DNA of 64,000 bases from Candidatus Gastranaerophilales bacterium (GTDB taxonomy: Bacteria; Cyanobacteriota; Vampirovibrionia; Gastranaerophilales; Gastranaerophilaceae), in contig CALURV010000015.1 of NCBI GenBank assembly GCA_944323285.1, positions 34,155 through 98,154 on the forward strand, read 5' to 3'. The position numbers were made by a program, and so were the translations under genes. Positions 28,438 through 37,126 of this stretch are shown here, piece after piece. Under the pieces are notes generated by a model. It was not told where the DNA came from, did no database searches, and saw nothing but the letters and a program-made list of their open reading frames with translations. The first letter of the stretch is position 1. Each line of letters begins with the position of its first letter.

Positions 28438-29007
28438 ATGACAGAACTAAGAGTAAGTCATTTAATAGATGAAGCAGATGAAATGCTAGATAATAAGTTC
28501 CATATAGGAAGTTATTGTTTATTTATGAATACAGATGATATACAGGATATATTAAGTAAGATAAGGGCAATATTACCTGAAGAAATAAAAACAGCCGAGA
28601 TGATATTAAAAAGAAGAGATGATATATATATGGAAGCTCAAAGCAGAGCAGACAGAATAATAAGTGAAGCTCAAACTACGGCAGCAAATATATTGAGTGA
28701 GTCTGAATTAATAAGAGCAGTAAGAGAAAAAGCAGCAAAAATACAAGAACAAGTAAAAGAGAGCTGCGAAGAAATGAAGAATAAAGCAACAGAAGAAGCT
28801 GAAAATATAAGAAGAACAGCAATAAAAGAAGCTATGGAGACAAAAGAAGGAGCTCAAGCTTATGCAGAAGAAGTTCTTAATAATTTAGACAGAAATATAG
28901 AAGAAATCCATAGAATAGTAAAGAATGGACAAGATTATTTAACTTCACAAAAAGGCAGAAGAAGAGAAACAGTAAACCGAGAAGCAGCCAAAGTTTATGC
29001 TGAATAA
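28438..29007 (+). CDS. Coiled-coil protein, DivIVA/ATP-synthase-b-like
   Basis: A 189-aa soluble protein. The first ~60 residues form a small polar domain; about 60-165 are a highly charged Ala/Glu/Lys helix (RADRIISEAQTTAANILSES, EEMKNKATEEAENIRRTAI) typical of long coiled coils in DivIVA-like and F-ATPase b-like proteins. It ends with a basic RRRETVNREAAK stretch. Position between coaD and dnaB suggests a conserved housekeeping cluster. A role in division or polarity would be a guess. Confidence 0.7.
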   Translation: MTELRVSHLIDEADEMLDNKFHIGSYCLFMNTDDIQDILSKIRAILPEEIKTAEMILKRRDDIYMEAQSRADRIISEAQTTAANILSESELIRAVREKAAKIQEQVKESCEEMKNKATEEAENIRRTAIKEAMETKEGAQAYAEEVLNNLDRNIEEIHRIVKNGQDYLTSQKGRRRETVNREAAKVYAE

Positions 29008-29047
29008 GAAATAAAGGGAATGGTTAAATAAAAATAATGGAGGAAAC

Positions 29048-30412
29048 TTGGCTAATAAGGTTATAAGTCAGCCAAATAACGTAGCACTTAAATTATTACC
29101 GCAGAGTGTTGAAGCAGAAGAAGCAGTATTAGGTGCAATATTGGTTAATCCGGTTTCATTAGGCCGAATAGTAGAGTATATAAAACCTGAAAGTTTTTAT
29201 AAACCGGCTCATAGATTAATATATGAAACGATGCTTGAATTGTTTAAGAAAAATGAGCCGATTGATATAGTTACTGTTTCAGAAAGTTTGAGAAATGAAG
29301 AAAAATTAGAGGATGCAGGCGGAAGAGCATACATCAATGATTTAGCTTTAAGTGTTGTTACAACTGCAAATATAGAATTTTACGCAAAAATAATACAAGA
29401 AAAAGAAATAAAAAGGGCATTAATAAATGCGGGTTCTGAGATAGTATCTATGTCATATGAAAATGAAGAGACAGATATTGTATTAGATAATGCACAAAAG
29501 TTAATATTTAATATCGCAGCTCAAAAAGATACAAGTGATTTGGTACCGATTCAAGATTTAGTTGTTTCAAGTTATGAGCAGATAGAGTTCAGATATAATA
29601 ATAAAGATGATTTAGTTGGAGTAACAACAGGTTTTTACGACTTGGATGCATTAACATCAGGTCTTCAAAAATCAGATTTAATAATACTTGCAGCGCGTCC
29701 ATCAATGGGGAAAACAGCATTTGCATTAAATTTAGCACAAAATGTTGCTCTAAAGGCAAAAAAAGGAGTAGCTATATTTTCATTAGAAATGCCTAAACAG
29801 CAATTAGTAAAAAGAATGTTGTGTTCAGAAGCAGAAGTAGATACACAAAGAATAACATCAGGTCATATGCAGCAAAAAGACTGGGAAAAACTAATGGATG
29901 CGATGACAAAGTTTGCCGATGCTCATATATATATTGATGATACATCAGGAATAACAGCAACAGATATAAAAGCAAAATGCAGAAGATTAATGCTTGAAGA
30001 AAAAGAATTAGGATTAGTAGTAATAGACTATTTACAGTTGATGGAAGGCGGAGGAAATCCAAACGACAGAAACCAGCAAATTTCAGCAATATCTCGTTCT
30101 TTGAAGGGTCTTGCAAGGGAACTGGATGTTCCTATAATTGCACTTTCGCAGCTTTCAAGAGGAGTTGAAGCAAGAAATGATAAACGACCTATGTTATCTG
30201 ATTTAAGAGACTCAGGTGCAATAGAACAAGATGCTGATATTGTAATGTTTATATACAGAGATGAATATTATAATAGAGATGATGTTGAAAATAAGGGAAA
30301 AGCTGAAATAATAATTGCAAAACACAGGAATGGCCCGGTTGGAAATATTAACTTGTTATTTCAATCGAATATAACAAAATTTAAAAATCCAACAAAAACT
30401 AATGAATTTTAG
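29048..30412 (+). CDS. dnaB: Replicative DNA helicase
   Basis: Hexameric 5'-3' helicase of the replication fork. The 454-aa protein has the N-terminal domain (PQSVEAEEAVLGAILVNP), a linker, and a RecA-like domain with Walker A AARPSMGKTAFALN, Walker B LGLVVIDYLQLM and the arginine-finger region LRDSGAIEQDADIVMFIYR. No intein is present. The start is TTG at 29048 behind GGAGGA. Third gene from coaD. Confidence 0.96.
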   Translation: MANKVISQPNNVALKLLPQSVEAEEAVLGAILVNPVSLGRIVEYIKPESFYKPAHRLIYETMLELFKKNEPIDIVTVSESLRNEEKLEDAGGRAYINDLALSVVTTANIEFYAKIIQEKEIKRALINAGSEIVSMSYENEETDIVLDNAQKLIFNIAAQKDTSDLVPIQDLVVSSYEQIEFRYNNKDDLVGVTTGFYDLDALTSGLQKSDLIILAARPSMGKTAFALNLAQNVALKAKKGVAIFSLEMPKQQLVKRMLCSEAEVDTQRITSGHMQQKDWEKLMDAMTKFADAHIYIDDTSGITATDIKAKCRRLMLEEKELGLVVIDYLQLMEGGGNPNDRNQQISAISRSLKGLARELDVPIIALSQLSRGVEARNDKRPMLSDLRDSGAIEQDADIVMFIYRDEYYNRDDVENKGKAEIIIAKHRNGPVGNINLLFQSNITKFKNPTKTNEF

Positions 30413-30417
30413 ACAAA

Positions 30418-30648
30418 TTAAGCTTCAATAAAGAGTCTTCTGCCTACTATATTGGGTTTACCATTATAATAACCTGCAAAATATCCGCCCTTAACAGGTT
30501 TATTTACTGCATAATTATTTCTTGAGGATGCCTGTACAAATGGATTTTCAAATGGGTTATAGCCTGTTGATTCCTTATAAGTATTTGTTTGAATAGCTGC
30601 TGGTGTATAAAATACTTGTGATATCATATTTTTCAAACTATTTATCAT
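30418..30648 (-). CDS. Small hypothetical protein
   Basis: A 76-aa protein with Asn/Tyr/Pro-rich middle and a conserved-looking end (NKPVKGGYFAGYYNGKPNIV then GRRLFIEA). No membrane segment or known motif. AAAGGGA precedes the ATG. Converges closely with dnaB (5 nt between stops). I cannot assign a function. Confidence 0.6.
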   Translation of the reverse strand: MINSLKNMISQVFYTPAAIQTNTYKESTGYNPFENPFVQASSRNNYAVNKPVKGGYFAGYYNGKPNIVGRRLFIEA

Positions 30649-31152
30649 ATATAAAATCCCTTTACTTATATTATATTTATAATAATAAAACAGCTTTTGT
30701 CATTATTATAAACTGAAATATTTAAAAATTTTTCATATTTATAAAAAATCATATATTTAGATGAAATTTCCAAGAATTTATTAATTGGCATGTGTTTAGA
30801 AGAATTTATTTTAGGGAATAACAAACATATATTATCTTATAAATAAAATATTATAGTAATAAATATAATAGAAAATATAAAATAGCAATTTTTAGAAATT
30901 GGCCGGATATCATATTGCCGGATTGAAATTATATGATAGAAAATTGTCTATTTATATTAGACATATTTATACTATAAAAATTTATTTATATAGTTTAATA
31001 AAAGAATAATAAAAACATAAAAACTAAGATAAGAAATATAAAAAATTAATAGAAACTTAATATAAATACTATAATAAATTAAATATAGCTTGTAAATTTG
31101 TGCAATATAGAATAGTTGTACAATACAGCCTTTTGTTAAAAAATGTAACTAC
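30649..31152. other. AT-rich intergenic region without gene
   Basis: About 500 nt of very AT-rich sequence between a minus-strand gene and the pilin promoter. It holds one GC-containing imperfect hairpin (CCGGATAT...ATATTGCCGG, about 30902-30922) without a T-run. I found no open frame with a ribosome site. It probably contains upstream control sequence for one or both divergent genes. Confidence 0.5.
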
Positions 31153-31181
31153 TTGACGGATTGTTAACAAAAGTATATAAT
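31153..31181 (+). promoter_or_regulatory. Near-consensus sigma-70 promoter of the prepilin gene
   Basis: TTGACG at 31153-31158, a 17-nt spacer and a perfect TATAAT at 31176-31181. Transcription would start near 31188 and give a leader of about 45 nt. This is the best promoter in the window and points to high expression of the pilin. Confidence 0.8.
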
Positions 31182-31232
31182 TGTTTGGTATTTGGAAAAA
31201 AGTTTCGAAAAAGACGAAAGGTAAAGAAAATT

Positions 31233-31865
31233 ATGAAAAAATTAGGTTTCACTTTGGCCGAAGTTTTAATTACTTTGGTTATCATCGGTGTAATCGCAGC
31301 TATGACAGTGCCTACATTGATGAACAATACTAATGCACAAGAATTTCGTTCTGCATTAAAGAAAGCTATTTCAGCTACAAACCAAGCATTAACACTTCAC
31401 TATGCATTAGAAGGTTTAACAGCACAAGATTACGCTTCAGCATCAGCTTTAGTTGATGGAGTGTTTAAAACAAGAATGAGTGTTATTGAAGGTTCAACAG
31501 CATTCACAAATACTGCATGTTCTGAACAGGGTGGAGTATTTACAACATCAGATGGTATGATGTATTGTGTTACAAACTATACTTCTGCAAACGATGACTC
31601 AGAAACATCAAAATGTGATGCATATAATATAAACCCTTGTGCAACAGCTACTACTTCTCCAAACTTATGGATAGACGTAAATGGTGCTAAAAAACCAAAC
31701 ACTATAACAACATCATCTAAGAGACCAAAAGATATTTATCAAGCAATGATTTACTCTCAAAAAGTTGTACCTTATGGTGCTCCAACTCAAGAAGTAATGT
31801 TTGAACGTGGTGTATCTGGCGGTTCTGATATTTCTGCAGCTACTACAGCTGGTTCTGGTGACTAA
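31233..31865 (+). CDS. Type IV prepilin/pseudopilin
   Basis: A 210-aa secreted filament subunit. The class III signal is MKKLG followed by FTLAEVLITLVIIGVIAAM, with cleavage by prepilin peptidase between G5 and F6 and the family glutamate at mature position 5. The C-terminal head is Ser/Thr/Ala-rich with several cysteines (TACSEQGG, MMYC, SKCDAYNINPC) that could form disulfides, and ends in a Gly/Ser/Ala tail. The ATG at 31233 is preferred to a TTG 72 nt upstream that overlaps the promoter. Own promoter and terminator; more C-ending codons than its neighbours suggest high expression. Other pilus genes here are pilT and a degenerate PilB-like ATPase. Confidence 0.9.
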   Translation: MKKLGFTLAEVLITLVIIGVIAAMTVPTLMNNTNAQEFRSALKKAISATNQALTLHYALEGLTAQDYASASALVDGVFKTRMSVIEGSTAFTNTACSEQGGVFTTSDGMMYCVTNYTSANDDSETSKCDAYNINPCATATTSPNLWIDVNGAKKPNTITTSSKRPKDIYQAMIYSQKVVPYGAPTQEVMFERGVSGGSDISAATTAGSGD

Positions 31866-31887
31866 TAATTTATTAAAGTTATTACAG

Positions 31888-31923
31888 ATAAAGAAACGAA
31901 GTATATTACTTCGTTTCTTTATT
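31888..31923 (+). terminator. Intrinsic terminator of the prepilin gene
   Basis: Long stem ATAAAGAAACGAAGTA / TACTTCGTTTCTTTAT with a short loop, 22 nt after the pilin stop. The 3' arm is T-rich. It also stands at the end of gatB on the opposite strand. Confidence 0.8.
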
Positions 31924-31959
31924 ATATGTGTAAGAAAATAAGAATAATTAGTTTTTAAT

Positions 31960-33420
31960 TTATTTATCTAAAACTTCTTTAAGCAGTTTATTTAATAATT
32001 GAGGGTTAGCTCTGCCTTTTGTTTCTTTCATAACTTGACCAACAAAGAAACCAAATAATTTATCTCTTCCATTTTTGTAAAGCTCAACTTGAGATGGATT
32101 AGCATCAACAACTTTTTGACAAATTTCTTTTAAAGCTCCTTCGTCAGAAATAACACTTAACCCTTGTTTTTCAACAATAGCTTTAGCACTTCCGCCTTCT
32201 TTTAATAAAGTTATAATTATTTGTTTTCCTATATTATTAGAAATAGCACCTGATGTAACCATATTAATTAATTCGGCAAAAGATTCAACAGTTAGTTTAG
32301 TTTCTTCAATTGTAACCTTTTCTTCTTTCAAGAAAGCTGCAATTTCTTTCATTAAGAAGTTATTAGCAACTTTAGGGTCAGCTCCTAAGTTAACTGCTTT
32401 ATCATAGAATAAAGCTATATCCATTTGTTCAACCAAAACATTTGCATCGTAAGGAGTCAAACCGTATGAAATATATCTTTGGCGTCTTTGTTGAGGAAGT
32501 TCCGGCATTTTAGCTGCTATTTCTTCAACCCATTGTCTTGATATTTCAAGCGGCATTAAATCAGGGTCAGGGAAATATCTATAATCATGTGCATCTTCTT
32601 TTCCTCTCATAGATTTTGTTATGCCTTGATTATCATCCCATAGTCTTGTTTCTTGAACTACTTCTTCACCTGATTCAACAATATCAATTTGCCTGTCTAT
32701 TTCATATTCAATGGCTCTTTGAAGTGCTCTGAAGCTGTTAACGTTTTTAATTTCTGCTCTTGTTCCGAATTCTTTTTGACCTATCGGTCTAACGGAAATG
32801 TTAGCATCACATCTCATAGAGCCTTCTTCTAGGTTTCCATCGCATACACCGATATATCTTAAAGTAGTTCTTAATTCTTCCATATAAGCTCTTGCTTCAT
32901 CAGATGAGCGCATATCGGGTTCAGAAACTATTTCTAATAATGGAGTTCCGGCTCTATTTAAGTCAACTAAGGAATAGCTGGAACCTGCAATGCCCGATGA
33001 ACCCATATGAACAAGTTTACCGGCATCTTCTTCCAAGTGAGCTCTTGTAATACCAATTCTTTTACCGCCTATATCTATATGACCGTTAACACATATCGGT
33101 TGGTCATACTGTGATATTTGATAACCTTTTGGAAGGTCAGGGTAAAAATATTGTTTTCTGTCAAACTTACAATATTGAGGAATTGTACAATTTAATGCTA
33201 AACCTGTTAAAATTCCCATATTAACACATTCTTTATTTAATACAGGCAATACTCCCGGCATACCGAGAGTTACAGGACTCACTTGTGTATTTTGTTCATT
33301 ACCAAACTCTGTTGAATCACATGCAAATATTTTAGATTTTGTTTTTAATTGAGCATGAACTTCTAAACCTATTACTACTTCATATTTTTTTCTTAATTCT
33401 TCAATTGTTGCAGTTGACAT
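31960..33420 (-). CDS. gatB: Asp-tRNA(Asn)/Glu-tRNA(Gln) amidotransferase subunit B
   Basis: tRNA-binding subunit of GatCAB, which amidates mischarged Glu-tRNA(Gln) or Asp-tRNA(Asn). The 486-aa protein begins with YEVVIGLEVHAQLKT, carries FYPDLPKGYQISQYDQPIC and GIGITRAHLEEDAGK-like text (RIGITRAHLEEDAGKLVH), the NRAGTPLLEIVSEPD block, and a C-terminal YqeY-like helical domain. GAGG precedes the ATG. gatA and gatC are not adjacent. Confidence 0.96.
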   Translation of the reverse strand: MSTATIEELRKKYEVVIGLEVHAQLKTKSKIFACDSTEFGNEQNTQVSPVTLGMPGVLPVLNKECVNMGILTGLALNCTIPQYCKFDRKQYFYPDLPKGYQISQYDQPICVNGHIDIGGKRIGITRAHLEEDAGKLVHMGSSGIAGSSYSLVDLNRAGTPLLEIVSEPDMRSSDEARAYMEELRTTLRYIGVCDGNLEEGSMRCDANISVRPIGQKEFGTRAEIKNVNSFRALQRAIEYEIDRQIDIVESGEEVVQETRLWDDNQGITKSMRGKEDAHDYRYFPDPDLMPLEISRQWVEEIAAKMPELPQQRRQRYISYGLTPYDANVLVEQMDIALFYDKAVNLGADPKVANNFLMKEIAAFLKEEKVTIEETKLTVESFAELINMVTSGAISNNIGKQIIITLLKEGGSAKAIVEKQGLSVISDEGALKEICQKVVDANPSQVELYKNGRDKLFGFFVGQVMKETKGRANPQLLNKLLKEVLDK

Positions 33421-33529
33421 TTTAAAACCTCTGTTTATCCCTTTTTCAGTTAAAATAATATCATGAACATATAAATAAAAACATTATGCAATTATAAAGA
33501 TTAATAATCATTAAATGTTTAAATATGCT

Positions 33530-33557
33530 TTGAAATACTTTTGCTATGTAGTAAAAT
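33530..33557 (+). promoter_or_regulatory. Likely promoter of the secreted-protein/Crp operon
   Basis: TTGAAA (33530-33535), 16-nt spacer, TAAAAT (33552-33557). The predicted start point falls only about 10 nt before the coding region, which would make a very short leader. Confidence 0.5.
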
Positions 33558-33572
33558 ATTTAATGGGTGGAT

Positions 33573-34703
33573 ATGAAGAAGAAAATTTTATCAATAATAA
33601 TATTAAGTTCATTATTTGTTTCAAATATTCAATTAGCAGCATATTGTGCAGCACCTTTTCAGGGTCATATTGAAGAAACTGATGTAAAGACGAATGAAAA
33701 TGATAAAATCTTTACAAAAGAAGTTGAAAAAATAGAAGAAGATAAAACAATAAATTTAACGGTTTCGCAGGTACTTGCAGGAACAACATCAATAGAAGGG
33801 GATGAATTTTTTGCTGTAGTATCAAATGATGTATTGGCAGGTTCCGGAGTACTTTTACCTGTTGGGACAGTTGCCCACGGAAGTATAAAAAATATAGTTG
33901 ACCCAAAAAGACTTGGCAGAGATGGATATATAGAACTTTCTTTTGACTATTTAATAACACCTGACGGTAGAGAAATACCAATAGAAGGTGGTATGACATC
34001 AAAGTTGACTCCTGCAAAATCTGTAGCAAAAACCGTTGGTGAAAATATAACATACACAGCTGTTGGAGGAGTATATGGTGCAGTAGCTGCAATGGAATTA
34101 TTAGGGCTTGAAGGTGCAATTTTAAGCCAAGGTTATACTGTTATGGGTGGTGCCGCTTTAGGCGGTGTTATTGCATTAGGTTTGAGTTTATTTAGAAAAG
34201 GTAAAGATGTTTTAATTTCTCCGGGTGATGAAATTAAGGTAAGAATAAGAAGTACTGAAGCTATTCCTGTAATGAAGCATGAAGCTTTAAGACAGGATGA
34301 GCTTAAATATGAAGGTTTAGATGTAAAAATTACCGATATATTTTTAGAAGAGGATCCTTTTGGTCATTTAAATACAATTTCGTTAGATTTAATTATAAGA
34401 AATCAATCAAAATCAGATTTTTCATCTTTTGATATTGCACTTGTTAATGATTTGAGGAACAGTTATAACCCTTCAATTTTTACGGATTATAAAAATTCTT
34501 TGGCAATGAAAACAATAAAAAGAGGTGAGAGTGTATCAGGTATTTTATCTTTTTCGGTTGATAATCCCAAAAGAGCTCACTGGCTTGTCTTTTATGATAA
34601 GAGAAACCATAAACCGCTTGCTAAAATTTCTATAGATAATGCAAAAAAAGACTTAAATATTACTGACCTTGAAAAGAAGAAGAAGAAAAGAAAAAAACTA
34701 TAA
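33573..34703 (+). CDS. Secreted protein of unknown function with Ig-like C-terminal domain
   Basis: A 376-aa protein with a clear signal peptide (MKKKILSIIILSSLFVSNIQ, cleavage around AYCA). Its middle (SGVLLPVGTVAHGSIKNIVD, GYIELSFDYLITPDGREIPI) resembles beta-rich periplasmic secretion-channel (VirB10/TrbI-like) domains, at low confidence. A glycine-rich hydrophobic hairpin (about 170-205) follows, then a domain like DUF4352 (VKITDIFLEE, LDLIIRNQSKSDF). It ends in a polybasic KKKKKRKKL tail. A GTG at 33567 is an alternative start. Overlaps the Crp-family gene by 1 nt. Confidence 0.75.
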   Translation: MKKKILSIIILSSLFVSNIQLAAYCAAPFQGHIEETDVKTNENDKIFTKEVEKIEEDKTINLTVSQVLAGTTSIEGDEFFAVVSNDVLAGSGVLLPVGTVAHGSIKNIVDPKRLGRDGYIELSFDYLITPDGREIPIEGGMTSKLTPAKSVAKTVGENITYTAVGGVYGAVAAMELLGLEGAILSQGYTVMGGAALGGVIALGLSLFRKGKDVLISPGDEIKVRIRSTEAIPVMKHEALRQDELKYEGLDVKITDIFLEEDPFGHLNTISLDLIIRNQSKSDFSSFDIALVNDLRNSYNPSIFTDYKNSLAMKTIKRGESVSGILSFSVDNPKRAHWLVFYDKRNHKPLAKISIDNAKKDLNITDLEKKKKKRKKL

Positions 34704-35341
34704 TGCTTGATATTGATTTATTCGAAAATATTCAAAATAATGAAGTTTTAGAATTATTAAAGTGTATAGGCATAAAGACTAAAACCTATAAAAAAGGTTC
34801 TTATATTTTAAAAACAGGAAATAAAATAGATTTTTTAGGCGTGGTTCTTGAAGGAAATGCCGAAATTATTAAAAATGATTCTTTATATGGAAATATTTTA
34901 ATAGAAACTATAAAAATAAATGATATATTCGGACATAATATAGTTTGTTTAGGTCAAAATAAAAGCCCTGTTGATATAATTGCAAAAACAATTTGCGAGG
35001 TTCTTTTTCTTCCTTTCGAAAAAATAGTAAATCCTTGTGAAAAATTATGTTCTTATCATATACAATTAATAAAAAATGTAATGAAAATGATTTCAAAAAG
35101 AAATTCATTGTTAAATGATAAGATAGATATAATAGCCAGAAAAACAACGAGAGATAAAATACTTGCATTTTTGGACGGTTATAAAAATGAAGAGCGAAAG
35201 TTTTATGTACCATATACAAGAGAAGAAATGGCAAAGTTTTTATGTGTAGATAGAAGCGCAATGTCGAGAGAACTATGCAAAATGCGTGATGAAGGAATAC
35301 TTAGATTTAATAAAAATTATTTTGAGCTGTTATATAAATGA
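34703..35341 (+). CDS. Crp/Fnr-family transcription regulator
   Basis: A 212-aa regulator with an N-terminal cyclic-nucleotide-binding-like beta roll (KKGSYILKTGNKIDFLGVVL, GNAEIIKND) and a C-terminal winged helix-turn-helix (YTREEMAKFLCVDRSAMSRE, CKMRDEGILRF). Residues for cAMP binding are not obvious, and there is no N-terminal cysteine cluster as in Fnr, so the effector is unknown. The start codon overlaps the stop of the secreted-protein gene (TAATG), suggesting a joint response. Confidence 0.87.
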   Translation: MLDIDLFENIQNNEVLELLKCIGIKTKTYKKGSYILKTGNKIDFLGVVLEGNAEIIKNDSLYGNILIETIKINDIFGHNIVCLGQNKSPVDIIAKTICEVLFLPFEKIVNPCEKLCSYHIQLIKNVMKMISKRNSLLNDKIDIIARKTTRDKILAFLDGYKNEERKFYVPYTREEMAKFLCVDRSAMSRELCKMRDEGILRFNKNYFELLYK

Positions 35342-35414
35342 GCAGAGTTTTCAAAAGGTGAGTACTTTATTAGCGAGTATGACTCGGTAACAAAGTGCGA
35401 TACTGGATTATATT
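35341..35414 (+). repeat. Dispersed repeat, module B only
   Basis: GAGCAGAGTTTTCAAAAGGT then GTACTTTATTA / TAACAAAGTGC arms around TAGCGAGTATGACTCGG, ending GATACTGGATTATATT. It lies between the Crp-family gene and obgE. The same module occurs at 42742 and 62799. Confidence 0.8.
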
Positions 35415-35450
35415 CATGTTTGTTTTATAATGAACAAAGAGGTCAAAGGA

Positions 35451-36716
35451 ATGTTCTTAGATAAGTCGAGAATAAAAATACTCTCAGGCAAAGGCGGGAA
35501 TGGAATTGTAGCCTGGAGAAGAGAAAAATATGTGGATAAAGGCGGTCCTGCCGGAGGAAACGGCGGTAAGGGCGGCGATGTATATCTTGTTGCTACGGAA
35601 GATATGTCTACGCTTATGGATTTTCAATATCAATCGGTATTTAAAGCCGAAAACGGCGAAAATGGTTATATAAAAACTCAGCACGGAAAATGCGGAAAAG
35701 ATTTATATATAAAAGTTCCGGTAGGAACAATAGTTAAAGATGTTGAAACCAATAAAATAATTGCCGATTTAAACACAAATGAACAAACAATAATGGTGGC
35801 AAAAGGCGGAAGAGGCGGAAGAGGCAATGCTTGTTTTGCTACTTCTCAAAAAAGAGCACCTCAATTTTGTGAACCCGGAGAAAACGGAATAGAAAGAACT
35901 TTGGAATTAGAACTTAAATTAATAGCAGATGTAGGGCTTTTAGGAATGCCTAATGCCGGTAAATCCACTCTAATAAGCTCAATAAGCAGTGCTAAACCTA
36001 AAATTGCAGATTATCCTTTTACAACATTAGTTCCTCATTTAGGAGTTGTTAAGAAAGATACGGGAGATGGCTATGTAGTAGCTGATATACCTGGCTTGAT
36101 TGAAGGTGCATCAGAAGGCAGCGGTTTAGGACATGAGTTTTTAAGACACGTTGAAAGATGCCGTTTTCTTATTCATCTTGTTGATTTAACACAAGAAAAC
36201 CCTTTAAAAAATTATGAATTAATTAATAAAGAACTAAAAAAACATTCTGAAAAGCTTGCAAGTGTTTATCAGGTAATAGCATTAAATAAAATAGATGCAA
36301 CAGATAAAGAACTTTGCCAAAAATATTATGATGAATTTAAAAAAATATCAGAAGATGTATTTTTAATTTCAGCAGCTACAAGAGAAAATTTAACTGATTT
36401 TATGCATTTTATATCTAAAAAGGTTGATGAAATACCAAAACCTGTTATAGAAATAGATGTTGAAGAAGATGACGGTGCATTTGATAATGATGACAGCTCT
36501 TACAGCGTTTATAAAGTAGATAAACATACATATATAGTTGAAGGCGGAAAAATTTTCAGACTTGCAAATGTAACGGACGGAAGAAATACAGAACAATTAT
36601 ACAGATTTCAAAATATATTAAAATCAATGGGGGTATTTGATGCATTAATTGCAGCAGGTATTCAAGAAGGTGATGTCGTAAAAATCGGTCACCTTGAATT
36701 TGATTATTTGTTTTGA
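35451..36716 (+). CDS. obgE: GTPase ObgE/CgtA
   Basis: Essential large-subunit assembly GTPase. The 421-aa protein has the Obg fold (SGKGGNGIVAWRREKYV, GGKGGDVYL, GGRGGRGNACF), a G domain with G1 GMPNAGKST, switch YPFTTLVPHLG, G3 DIPGLIEGA and G4 NKID, and a C-terminal OCT domain (RLANVTDGRNTEQLYRFQNI). The ATG at 35451 fits GAGG eight nt upstream; an ATG 21 nt earlier has no ribosome site. Confidence 0.95.
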   Translation: MFLDKSRIKILSGKGGNGIVAWRREKYVDKGGPAGGNGGKGGDVYLVATEDMSTLMDFQYQSVFKAENGENGYIKTQHGKCGKDLYIKVPVGTIVKDVETNKIIADLNTNEQTIMVAKGGRGGRGNACFATSQKRAPQFCEPGENGIERTLELELKLIADVGLLGMPNAGKSTLISSISSAKPKIADYPFTTLVPHLGVVKKDTGDGYVVADIPGLIEGASEGSGLGHEFLRHVERCRFLIHLVDLTQENPLKNYELINKELKKHSEKLASVYQVIALNKIDATDKELCQKYYDEFKKISEDVFLISAATRENLTDFMHFISKKVDEIPKPVIEIDVEEDDGAFDNDDSSYSVYKVDKHTYIVEGGKIFRLANVTDGRNTEQLYRFQNILKSMGVFDALIAAGIQEGDVVKIGHLEFDYLF

Positions 36717-36719
36717 TAA

Positions 36720-36794
36720 TTAAGTATAAATTAGTGATTGTGAACCATTTTCAATATAATTATTAAAATGATTAAAGAAATTGTCTTTATCCAT
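36720..36794 (-). CDS. 24-residue peptide under operator control
   Basis: A short open frame encoding a 24-aa peptide (MDKDNFFNHF, then NNYIENGSQSLIYT). It has AAGGA seven nt before the ATG and a TTGACA-N18-TAATAT promoter on the same strand, which makes expression credible despite its length. It is divergent from the small HTH gene at 36914 and shares its operator-like boxes. It ends 3 nt from the obgE stop. It could be a signalling or toxic peptide, or the remnant of a longer gene. No homologue recognised. Confidence 0.5.
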   Translation of the reverse strand: MDKDNFFNHFNNYIENGSQSLIYT

Positions 36795-36821
36795 ATTATT
36801 TTCCTTATTTATAATAGAATA

Positions 36822-36916
36822 TATAGTCTAATATTAGCATTTATAGTCTAGTAATGTCAAGTTTTTTTAGATTTATTTATCTATATATGGAAAAATAATT
36901 ATAATAATAGACTATG
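36822..36916. promoter_or_regulatory. Divergent promoter region with TATAGTCTA operator-like boxes
   Basis: Two identical boxes, TATAGTCTA at 36822-36830 and 36842-36850, lie exactly 20 bp apart; an inverted copy TAGACTATG at 36908-36916 covers the HTH start codon. On the minus strand TTGACA (36855-36860) and TAATAT (36831-36836) form a promoter with an 18-nt spacer. One box sits inside that spacer and one over the start point. On the plus strand TATAAT (36900-36905) would start transcription almost at the HTH ATG. The layout fits repression and autoregulation by the small HTH protein. Confidence 0.6.
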
Positions 36917-37123
36917 AACGCTATAAATGAAGTAAAAATGTTAGCAGCAAAAAAAGGATTGACGCTTACATATTTGGCAAAATATTTATCTGAGAATATG
37001 GGTAAAGATTATTCTCTTGATAATTTATCTAAAAAATTAAGAAAAAATACAATAAGATATTCTGAAATGAAATTAATTGCAAATGCTTTAGATATGGAAC
37101 TTGTATTTAGAGATAAGATTTAA
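36914..37123 (+). CDS. Small HTH (XRE/LLM-type) DNA-binding protein
   Basis: A 69-aa protein that is almost entirely a cro/cI-like helix-turn-helix (GLTLTYLAKYLSENMGKDYS, LDNLSKKLRKNTIRYSEMKL), ending ELVFRDKI. Similar very small regulators occur in Clostridia and phages. There is no ribosome site; the predicted start point lies next to the ATG, so a leaderless message is possible. An operator-like box overlaps the start codon, consistent with autorepression. Partner gene is the divergent 24-aa frame. Confidence 0.75.
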   Translation: MNAINEVKMLAAKKGLTLTYLAKYLSENMGKDYSLDNLSKKLRKNTIRYSEMKLIANALDMELVFRDKI

Positions 37124-37126
37124 TTA

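Noticed and set aside
30902..30922. CCGGATAT...ATATTGCCGG as a terminator or riboswitch
   Set aside because: Pairing is interrupted, no T-run follows, and no conserved riboswitch core is visible.
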